The notes below the pieces were generated by a model that worked only from the letters and a program-made list of their open reading frames with translations, was not told the DNA's origin and did not search any database. Source: an uncultured Coriobacteriaceae bacterium (GTDB lineage: Bacteria > Actinomycetota > Coriobacteriia > Coriobacteriales > QAMH01). Taken from it: 5,751 nt of DNA. Shown here piece by piece: positions 1 through 5,037 of the stretch. The stretch is from positions 1 to 5,751 of the forward strand of contig CADBRF010000192.1 in NCBI GenBank assembly GCA_902796975.1. The letters run 5' to 3'. Position 1 is the first letter of the stretch; every line of letters starts with the position of its first letter. The position numbers and the translations under genes were made by a program.

Positions 1-55
1 CCCGCGTTGCCGGATCGCGCTTCGTCACGTTATAGCCATCAACAAGCACGCGCAT
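1..55 (-). CDS. NYN-domain (YacP/Rae1-like) RNase, N-terminal fragment
   Basis: Only the first 18 codons are in the window; the gene continues past base 1. The peptide begins MRVLVDGYNV. A hydrophobic strand running into Asp-Gly-Tyr-Asn is the N-terminal signature of the NYN/PIN-like nuclease family that includes YacP/Rae1, and the Asp at residue 6 is the expected first metal-binding acid. In Bacillus, Rae1 is a ribosome-associated mRNA endonuclease; carrying that role over is inference. The ATG at 55-53 is supported by an AAGGAG ten bases upstream. It follows the TatD-family gene by 45 bases on the same strand, so it is probably the fifth gene of the tyrA transcript. With so little sequence the family call is reasonable, but the exact subfamily is not settled. 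Confidence 0.6.
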   Translation of the reverse strand, partial: MRVLVDGYNVTKRDPATR

Positions 56-65
56 GAGCCGCAGA

Positions 66-71
66 CTCCTT
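66..71 (-). promoter_or_regulatory. Ribosome binding site for the NYN-domain gene
   Basis: The minus strand reads AAGGAG here, a near-consensus Shine-Dalgarno sequence ten bases before the ATG at 55-53. It is the main evidence that the 18-codon fragment is a real gene start, and it fixes which ATG is used. Confidence 0.6.
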
Positions 72-100
72 GAAATCTCGATTCCTTACCGTGGTTTTGC

Positions 101-868
101 TCAGAGGTTCAGGATACTCCTGCTCGTGCTCGCAAGGGTTTCTCCAAGCTCACCGGCGTCAACACCTCGCAGGGCGGCGATATTCACGACAAGTTTTTGC
201 AGCATATCTGCAATCTCACCAGCCGTGATAGGGTCTCCCTCATAAGCAGGCAGATCTGTCTCGAGCAACATCTGGCGCACGGGAATCTGGCGGATATACG
301 CCCGCCCTCTCCTGGTTTCGAGCATCTTGGGGTTAACGGAGAAATAGCAGCCCAGTTGACGCGCCCGAACAAGTTCATCAGTGCTTCCCGAGAACCAGTG
401 GAAGATGGGCACGCCGGCATCGGTGAATTTTGCCTTTTCCAGCACGTCGAGCACATCAGAAGCGGCATGGACGGCATGGATGGACATGACGGTACCAGCG
501 TAGGTGCTTGCCGTTTCCACAATGCGCTTGAAACAGGAAAGCTGCAGTTCAGCGTGGGCACAATGACGCTTACTATAGTCTAACCCCACTTCTCCAACTG
601 CTGTCCACTCTCCCGCCTGCTCGACAAACGCATCGACATCCGCCACGGCCGCAGATTCATCCTCAATCCACCAGGGATGAAGGCCACGTCCCATCCGGAC
701 GTTAGAGAACTGGGGCTCGAGCGCATGAGCCCGACTCCACTCTTCCCCGTTCACGGTATTGGCAAACAGACCAAGTCCCACCTGGGCAGCATCCGCGGCA
801 AAACCAGCGAAGTCCGGAGAAAAGACGGGGTGGCAATGCATATCGAAAAGGGAGAGTTCCCTGTTCAT
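101..868 (-). CDS. TatD-family metal-dependent hydrolase (putative DNase)
   Basis: The 255-residue protein has the TatD amidohydrolase TIM-barrel pattern in order: an HxH metal pair after the first strand (DMHCHP, His11 and His13), GEVGLDY with metal-bridging Glu93, His131 in SIHAVH, His157 in FHWFSG, and Asp205 in LLETDLP. All expected metal ligands are present and the length matches the family (about 255-265), so it looks intact. Characterised members are 3'-5' exonucleases or DNases acting in the cytoplasm, but many TatD paralogues have no proven substrate, so the substrate is open. Sequence around the motifs is divergent from the canonical DTHCHL and LLETDAPYL forms. Its ATG overlaps the stop of the upstream ThiF-family gene as ATGA, with CCGAGG nine bases upstream inside that gene, so translation is probably coupled. 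It is the fourth gene of the tyrA run. Confidence 0.88.
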   Translation of the reverse strand: MNRELSLFDMHCHPVFSPDFAGFAADAAQVGLGLFANTVNGEEWSRAHALEPQFSNVRMGRGLHPWWIEDESAAVADVDAFVEQAGEWTAVGEVGLDYSKRHCAHAELQLSCFKRIVETASTYAGTVMSIHAVHAASDVLDVLEKAKFTDAGVPIFHWFSGSTDELVRARQLGCYFSVNPKMLETRRGRAYIRQIPVRQMLLETDLPAYEGDPITAGEIADMLQKLVVNIAALRGVDAGELGETLASTSRSILNL

Positions 869-1629
869 GCCCTGTAACCTCGGGCCTTTGCATTGGGGTT
901 CTCAAGTCCTGCTATTTGCCGAATGCAATCGCTCGCGATCATCTGGCCCATGATAGGCGGCATATAGGAGGTCGTTCCAAGAACAGCGCGCTGCCCAGAT
1001 GATTCGCCATCCGCCGGCTTGGGCTCCATAGGCGGCTCATCGGAATAGATGACTCTCAGATGCTTGAGCCCGAGCTTACGCCCACGTTTGCGCATGGCCT
1101 TGCTGAGCGGACACACATCTGTTTTATAGAGGTCGGCAAACTGCAGGCGCATGGGGTCGAGCTTGTTGCCTGCGCCCATAGCGCTCACGATGGGGATGTT
1201 CCGACCCTGTGCTTCTAAGGCAATCTGGAGCTTGACGTCGAGCGTATCGAGGGCGTCGATGACGAAATCTACCTTCTCAGCCCATTCGTCGAATATGGGA
1301 GCAACATCTTCGCCACTCAAAAACCTATCGATAGTGGCGACGTTTGCCTGGGGATTGATGGCATGTACGAGCTTCTCCGTTGCATCCACCTTGCGCATGC
1401 CAATAGTTGACCTCAGAGCAATTGCCTGGCGGTTGAGGTTGCTCAGCTCGACTTCATCACCATCGATGAGCACGAAGCTGCCAACTCCGCCGCGTACAAG
1501 CGACTCAACGCAATTCGACCCAACGCCTCCAAGCCCGAAGACCATCACCCTTGCATGCGTGAGCCGGGCGAGCTTCTCCGGCCCCATAAACCGCAAGAGA
1601 CGCGAATTAGCAGACTCATCTACGGACAT
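865..1629 (-). CDS. tcdA: ThiF-family E1-like enzyme, probable tRNA threonylcarbamoyladenosine dehydratase
   Basis: Taken from the ATG at 1629 the protein has 254 residues. It opens with the short helix typical of YgdL/TcdA (SRLLRFMGPEKLARL), then the ATP-binding Rossmann loop GLGGVGS (residues 32-38), the acidic strand end and Arg finger LIDGDEVELSNLNRQ (54-68), and ALDTLDVK (126-133). The later stretch KTDVCPLSKAMRKRGRK (about 169-185) is typical of Gram-positive TcdA and separates it from ThiF and MoeB, which carry zinc CxxC pairs that I do not see here. TcdA adenylates and cyclises the t6A modification at tRNA position 37 to ct6A. The frame stays open to a TTG at 1698 overlapping the aroA stop, but the ATG has a GGAG six bases upstream and gives the expected family length. 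It overlaps the TatD-family gene by four bases. No sulfur-relay partner is visible in the window. Confidence 0.85.
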   Translation of the reverse strand: MSVDESANSRLLRFMGPEKLARLTHARVMVFGLGGVGSNCVESLVRGGVGSFVLIDGDEVELSNLNRQAIALRSTIGMRKVDATEKLVHAINPQANVATIDRFLSGEDVAPIFDEWAEKVDFVIDALDTLDVKLQIALEAQGRNIPIVSAMGAGNKLDPMRLQFADLYKTDVCPLSKAMRKRGRKLGLKHLRVIYSDEPPMEPKPADGESSGQRAVLGTTSYMPPIMGQMIASDCIRQIAGLENPNAKARGYRA

Positions 1630-1635
1630 CTCAGA

Positions 1636-1639
1636 CTCC
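1636..1639 (-). promoter_or_regulatory. Ribosome binding site deciding the tcdA start
   Basis: The minus strand reads GGAG six bases ahead of the ATG at 1629-1627. This favours that ATG over the in-frame TTG at 1698-1696, which would add 23 residues of non-family sequence and overlap the end of aroA. Confidence 0.55.
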
Positions 1640-1690
1640 AAACATCGAAAAACGAACAAGCTCAGCAATGGCAACGGGCTCGAGGCGAGG

Positions 1691-3001
1691 CTATTCAACG
1701 CGGAGACTCTTCATATCCTCGTAGAAGCTCGGCCAGGACACGCTCACGCAGGCACGGTCATCAAGCTCCACTGTGTTTCCTGCCACAAGCTCGGCAATAG
1801 ACCAGGTCATAGCCATCCGATGATCATGGTAGGTCGGAAGCGAAATCTCGCGCGGGGAGCGCTCAAAAGCACCCTGCCCCTCCCCCCCAATATGCAGGTC
1901 ATCGCCATCTTCCCAGGCGTGAATGCCGAAAGCCGCAAGACCATCAATGATTGCGACAAAGCGGTCGCTCTCCTTGACACGAAGCTCGCCTGCCTGACAA
2001 AACACCGTCTCGCCTCTAGCATGCGCCGCGAGAACGGCGAGAACCGGTACCTCATCGATGAGGGACGGAAGTTCCTCACCCGTGACCTCCACGCCAGCAA
2101 GCTCTGGGGTATAGCGCACCCGAATAGTCCCAATGGATTCCGCTCCCTCGGCATGCTCGTTCTCAAAGCTGATATCCACGCCCATCCGCTGCATCACCGC
2201 AAAGGCGCCGGAACGGGTGGGATTGAGCGCTACATCTTGCAAGAGCACATCTGAACTAGGAACGAGCGCGGCGGCAACCGCAGGAAAGGCGGCAGAGGAC
2301 GGGTCCCCAGGGATGGACAGGTCATGAGCGTGCAAACGCGCCGGCCCTTCGAGGGAAGCCTCGAGCCCCGTTCGCTCAACTGGTACGCCAAAGGCGGGGA
2401 GCAGACGCTCCGTGTGGTCTCGGCTTTTTGCAGGCTCCTCGACGATGGTTTTACCTTTTGCTGCAAGACCGGCGAGCAAAATTGCAGACTTGACCTGGGC
2501 AGACGCGACCTTCGTCCGGTATTCGATACCGTGGAGATTTCTCGCCGGGTGGATGAACGCGGGCAGATGGCCCTCTTCCGCCTCAATCGAGGCGCCCATC
2601 AACTGCAGCGGCTCGATCACCCTTCCCATAGGACGGCTTGAAAGCGAAGCGTCGCCATGAAGGCGCGCTTCAATGCCCAGTCCCGCCAAAAGCCCCATGA
2701 GAAGTCTCGTGGTGGTACCGGAATTGCCACAGTCGAGATCATGGAGCTTGGACCGGTCTGGAGCATCTCCCCAACCTTCGATGACGCAATCAAGACCGTA
2801 GTCTCCCTCGCTCATCTCCACGCTCGCACCGAGGTCCGCCACTGCGGCAAGCGATGATTTGACATCATCGCTGGGAAGAACGTTCGAAAGATGAGAGGTG
2901 CCATCCGCCAAAGCGGAGAAGAGCACGGCGCGATGAGAGAGCGACTTATCGGAGGGCACCCGCAAAGAGCCCCTGAGCATTCTTGTTAATGCAGCTGCCA
3001 T
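1691..3001 (-). CDS. aroA: 3-phosphoshikimate 1-carboxyvinyltransferase (EPSP synthase)
   Basis: The 436-residue product (from ATG 3001) is a full-length EPSP synthase, joining shikimate-3-phosphate and PEP in the sixth step of the shikimate pathway. Motifs in order: PSDKS with the Lys and Ser of the active site (16-20), LDCGNSGTTTR (about 89-99), SSRPMGR (121-127), SAQVKSA (167-173), SRDHTE (193-198), GDPSSA (232-237), LIDEVPVLA with catalytic Asp316, RVKESDR (341-347, Glu344 and Arg347), and HDHRMAM (392-398, Arg395). None of the expected catalytic residues is missing. GNSGTT followed by RPMxR resembles the Bacillus-type enzymes more than E. coli AroA (GNAGT, RPI). The frame extends to an ATG at 3067 inside tyrA, but those 22 extra residues are low-complexity and precede the conserved start; the ATG at 3001 has GGAAGG ten bases upstream. 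It follows tyrA by 25 bases. Confidence 0.96.
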   Translation of the reverse strand: MAAALTRMLRGSLRVPSDKSLSHRAVLFSALADGTSHLSNVLPSDDVKSSLAAVADLGASVEMSEGDYGLDCVIEGWGDAPDRSKLHDLDCGNSGTTTRLLMGLLAGLGIEARLHGDASLSSRPMGRVIEPLQLMGASIEAEEGHLPAFIHPARNLHGIEYRTKVASAQVKSAILLAGLAAKGKTIVEEPAKSRDHTERLLPAFGVPVERTGLEASLEGPARLHAHDLSIPGDPSSAAFPAVAAALVPSSDVLLQDVALNPTRSGAFAVMQRMGVDISFENEHAEGAESIGTIRVRYTPELAGVEVTGEELPSLIDEVPVLAVLAAHARGETVFCQAGELRVKESDRFVAIIDGLAAFGIHAWEDGDDLHIGGEGQGAFERSPREISLPTYHDHRMAMTWSIAELVAGNTVELDDRACVSVSWPSFYEDMKSLRVE

Positions 3002-3011
3002 TGTCTGTTTG

Positions 3012-3017
3012 CCTTCC
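3012..3017 (-). promoter_or_regulatory. Ribosome binding site deciding the aroA start
   Basis: The minus strand reads GGAAGG ten bases before the ATG at 3001-2999, within the 25-base gap after tyrA. It supports this start over the upstream ATG at 3067 that lies inside the tyrA coding sequence. Confidence 0.5.
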
Positions 3018-3026
3018 ACGCCAGCG

Positions 3027-4157
3027 CTATTCCTCGAGCTTCTTGAAGGAGAAGTCGTAATCACCATTGATGAGTTCGGCGGCGAGCCTGCCCATATCCC
3101 CCTCGTCGGTGAGGATGAGCTCGAGCACAGCAGTGTCCTCGTTGATGTGGTCTATCTGGATGGATTCGATATTGCAACCGGCATGACCAGCGATGCCGGT
3201 AACCTCGGCGATGATGCCGGGGCGGTCGTTCATGGCGATTCGGACCTGCGTGAGCTTTGCGGAATCGGGAATCCAGCGGGCGGGCATGCCACGTCGGAGG
3301 TCTGCGCTCTTGGCAAGGAGGCCAGTGAGTGCCTCAGTGTCCTCATCTGCAATTGCCTTCTGGAAGGAACCCAGGATATCCTGCATCTCTGCCAACCCGG
3401 CTGAAACCGCCTCGCGGTTGTCCATGGCGATGCCACACCAGAGCTCCGGCGAGCCCGCGGCAATGCGTGTAGTGTCCTTAAAGCCGCCCGCAGCGAGACG
3501 GAGAATCTCCTGGCGCTCTCCTGCATGGTTGCCAGCAAGCTCCACGAGCGAGGAGGCGACCATATGGGGCACGTGGCTGACAATCGCCACCGCGCTGTCA
3601 TGCTGCTCCCGGGGAATGGAGATGATGCGGGCACCTAGAGCTGAGAAGAGCTCGTGCAGGGCAAGAAAATCCTCATCGGGCGTGGAGTCGTCCGGGCAGA
3701 GAATCCAGTAAGCGCCTTGGAACATATCGGGACGCGAACCGGAGAACCCGTTGACTTCGGAACCCGCCATGGGATGGCCCGGAAGGAAGCGGGCTGGGTT
3801 GGAAAGGGTGTTCTCCGCAATGCCGCAAATGACGCGCTTGGTTGAAGCCGTATCAGTGATGATGCCATCGTAGCCACAACGCTCGAGCCGGTCGAACCAC
3901 TGTTGGGCAGCGAAGACGGGAATAGCGAGGATGACAAGGTCGGAGCCACCCGCAGAAAGCCATTCCTCTACCTTTGGGTCTTCGGGCAATGCAGTGTCAT
4001 CGAGCGCATATGCTCCCCGAGCCGCCTCGAGTGTCGCGGCATCGGCATCAATACCCCTCACTGCAGGAGGATCTGGGAGCTTCTCGAGCGCTGACGCGAT
4101 AGAGCCTCCGATAAGACCGACGCCGACAATCGTAATTGTGCGAAAAGGAAGAGACAT
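3027..4157 (-). CDS. tyrA: Prephenate dehydrogenase with C-terminal ACT domain
   Basis: The 376-residue protein oxidatively decarboxylates prephenate to 4-hydroxyphenylpyruvate on the tyrosine branch. The N-terminal Rossmann domain has GVGLIGGS (12-19), and Asp37 at the end of the second strand (RGIDAD) suggests NAD rather than NADP. The catalytic domain shows DTASTKR (102-108), GHPMAGSE (127-134, His128), SHVPHMVASSL (194-204, His195 and His198) and GGFKDTTRIAAGSPELW (224-240, Arg231, which binds substrate). Residues about 303-376 form an ACT domain (TQVRIAMNDRPG, then GCNIESIQI), as in the roughly 370-residue B. subtilis enzyme, where tyrosine feedback is expected; ligand control here is inferred. 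There is no fused chorismate mutase. The ATG at 4157 has AGAGAGG ten bases upstream. It is the first gene of the leftward operon, and use of arogenate instead cannot be excluded from sequence. Confidence 0.95.
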   Translation of the reverse strand: MSLPFRTITIVGVGLIGGSIASALEKLPDPPAVRGIDADAATLEAARGAYALDDTALPEDPKVEEWLSAGGSDLVILAIPVFAAQQWFDRLERCGYDGIITDTASTKRVICGIAENTLSNPARFLPGHPMAGSEVNGFSGSRPDMFQGAYWILCPDDSTPDEDFLALHELFSALGARIISIPREQHDSAVAIVSHVPHMVASSLVELAGNHAGERQEILRLAAGGFKDTTRIAAGSPELWCGIAMDNREAVSAGLAEMQDILGSFQKAIADEDTEALTGLLAKSADLRRGMPARWIPDSAKLTQVRIAMNDRPGIIAEVTGIAGHAGCNIESIQIDHINEDTAVLELILTDEGDMGRLAAELINGDYDFSFKKLEE

Positions 4158-4231
4158 GTCGATTTGACCTCTCTGACTATGATATTTGCATGGTGCATTT
4201 TGCCTACCGCCAACTCAGCGGAGAGCGTTCC

Positions 4232-4254
4232 GGTGATTATACGCTAAGATAACC
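4232..4254. promoter_or_regulatory. Imperfect 23-base dyad, possible operator
   Basis: The segment begins GGTGATTATA and ends TAAGATAACC. Seven of eleven paired positions are complementary, in the pattern GGT-AT--TA facing TA--AT-ACC, centred on 4243. It covers both the minus-strand TATAAT and the plus-strand TAAGAT, the place a repressor controlling both directions would bind. It does not match the E. coli TyrR box. The symmetry is modest and could be chance in an AT-rich stretch. Confidence 0.25.
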
Positions 4255-4271
4255 ATATATATTTTCGATTC

Positions 4272-4278
4272 AGGAAGG
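4272..4278 (+). promoter_or_regulatory. Ribosome binding site for a GTG start
   Basis: AGGAAGG lies seven bases before the GTG at 4286. It decides the start of the first lipoprotein gene, which has no nearby ATG; the next Met is residue 99, far past the signal peptide. Confidence 0.7.
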
Positions 4279-4285
4279 ATGGTCT

Positions 4286-5023
4286 GTGAAGCGTTTTAAG
4301 GCAATCGCAGGGTTCACTGCAGCGCTCGTCTTCTGCCTGTGCCTTACCGCCTGCGCGAGCGGGGCAGCGTCAAGCGTGGCTTCAACGAGCAGTGCCTCGT
4401 CTGCAGACGCCTCCGCTTCTTCCTCCACTTCCGCATCGGCATCCACAAGCGCCGAAAAACCTTCCAAGCCGCTTGAGAAGCAATCGCTCGGTCCTTATGC
4501 CTCTGGCACTCACCATGCAGTCATCAGCATCAAGGACTACGGGAAAGTCCGCATCACCATCTATTCCGACCAGGCGCCTATGACCTCCGAGCTCTTCTGC
4601 AACATGGTCGAGGATGGCTATTTCGATGGGAAGCCCATCCACACCGTGCTCGATTCCATCTATGCCGAGTTTGGTGATAGCACAGGCGTAGACGCGAATA
4701 ACTATCGAGTCAAAGGCGAATACAGCGATGCCGGCTCGCGCAACAGTCTCTCCCTCAACTCCGGCGTCCTCGCCATGGGGCGCACAGCAGACGGCAAGCA
4801 AAGCGATGGCTCCACCATCATCATCTGCATTGGCAACCTCACCTATCTCAATGGCAAATATGCTGGCTTCGCCGCAATCGATGAGGGCATGGATATCATC
4901 GAGAAGATAAACGAGCAAGCAAGTGAGACCAAAGGCGAGGGCGCAATCCTCACCGATGAAAAGGGCAAAATCACCAATCCTGATGATTACCCGGTAATCG
5001 AGTACATCCACATGATCGACTAG
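4286..5023 (+). CDS. Cyclophilin-fold lipoprotein, probably catalytically inactive
   Basis: The 245-residue protein starts at GTG. It has a lipoprotein signal peptide: basic n-region MKRFK, hydrophobic core to residue 20, lipobox LTAC with lipidated Cys23. A Ser/Ala/Thr-rich linker (24-56) follows, then a cyclophilin-like domain (about 70-212) and a tail of about 33 residues rich in charged residues, ending at Asp245. The domain frame is recognisable from YASGTHHAV (71-79), the NMVEDGYFDG strand (106-115), LAMGRT (162-167) and YLNGKYAGFAAID (187-199). Compared with the next gene, the catalytic Arg is Thr120, the preceding Phe is Ile118, the QGG motif is EFG (128-130) and SQFFI is STIII (176-180). 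Peptidyl-prolyl isomerase activity is therefore unlikely; a binding or chaperone role on the outer face of the membrane is a guess. It sits 14 bases before its paralogue and is probably co-transcribed with it. Confidence 0.85.
   Translation: MKRFKAIAGFTAALVFCLCLTACASGAASSVASTSSASSADASASSSTSASASTSAEKPSKPLEKQSLGPYASGTHHAVISIKDYGKVRITIYSDQAPMTSELFCNMVEDGYFDGKPIHTVLDSIYAEFGDSTGVDANNYRVKGEYSDAGSRNSLSLNSGVLAMGRTADGKQSDGSTIIICIGNLTYLNGKYAGFAAIDEGMDIIEKINEQASETKGEGAILTDEKGKITNPDDYPVIEYIHMID
4355..4453 (+). other. Ser/Ala/Thr-rich linker of the first lipoprotein
   Basis: Codons 24-56, right after the lipidated Cys, encode almost only Ser, Ala and Thr, with varied Ser codons (agc, agt, tca, tct, tcg, tcc). 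This is a flexible spacer between the membrane anchor and the folded domain. The mixed codons argue for selection on composition rather than recent repeat slippage. Confidence 0.75.
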
Positions 5024-5030
5024 AGAGGGG
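5024..5030 (+). promoter_or_regulatory. Ribosome binding site for the second lipoprotein
   Basis: AGAGGGG occupies half of the 14-base gap directly after the first lipoprotein's stop, seven bases before the ATG at 5038. With no terminator in the gap, this points to one bicistronic message. Confidence 0.65.
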
Positions 5031-5037
5031 CGCTACC

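Larger units (their letters stand above)
4158..4285. promoter_or_regulatory. Divergent intergenic promoter region, tyrA / cyclophilin lipoproteins
   Basis: These 128 bases separate the two divergent blocks and are more AT-rich than the genes. They must hold the promoters for both directions. On the minus strand TATAAT (4241-4236) is a perfect -10 for tyrA, giving a leader of roughly 70 bases, though no good -35 is seen at the normal distance. On the plus strand TAAGAT (4245-4250) and TATATT (4258-4263) are candidate -10s for the lipoprotein pair, again without a clear -35. The tyrA leader shows no T-box antiterminator motif and no attenuator-like hairpin followed by a T-run. Confidence 0.55.

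Noticed and set aside
1630..1698. N-terminal extension of tcdA to a TTG codon
   Set aside because: The TTG overlaps the aroA stop and lacks family-like sequence. The ATG at 1629 has a well-placed GGAG and gives normal TcdA length.
1151..2254. A 367-codon open frame on the plus strand
   Set aside because: It lies antisense across tcdA and aroA, both of which have full sets of family motifs. The translation shows no domain, and the frame is a product of high GC content and codon bias.
3002..3067. N-terminal extension of aroA to the ATG at 3067
   Set aside because: The 22 extra residues are Ser/Arg/Thr-rich, overlap the tyrA end in another frame and precede the normal family start. The ATG at 3001 has its own RBS.
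4187..4197. Short inverted repeat TGCA-TGG-TGCA in the tyrA leader
   Set aside because: The four-base arms do not extend further and TGCA is itself palindromic, so this is expected by chance.
4158..4235. T-box, attenuator or leader peptide before tyrA
   Set aside because: The leader is only about 70 bases, with no T-box antiterminator motif, no terminator hairpin with a T-run and no Tyr-rich short frame. The only small frame (ATG at 4191, four codons) has no RBS.
4382..5011. A 209-codon open frame on the minus strand, rich in Asp, Gly, Ile and Val
   Set aside because: It is the antisense shadow of the first lipoprotein gene, which has an RBS, signal peptide and fold motifs. The shadow has none of these.
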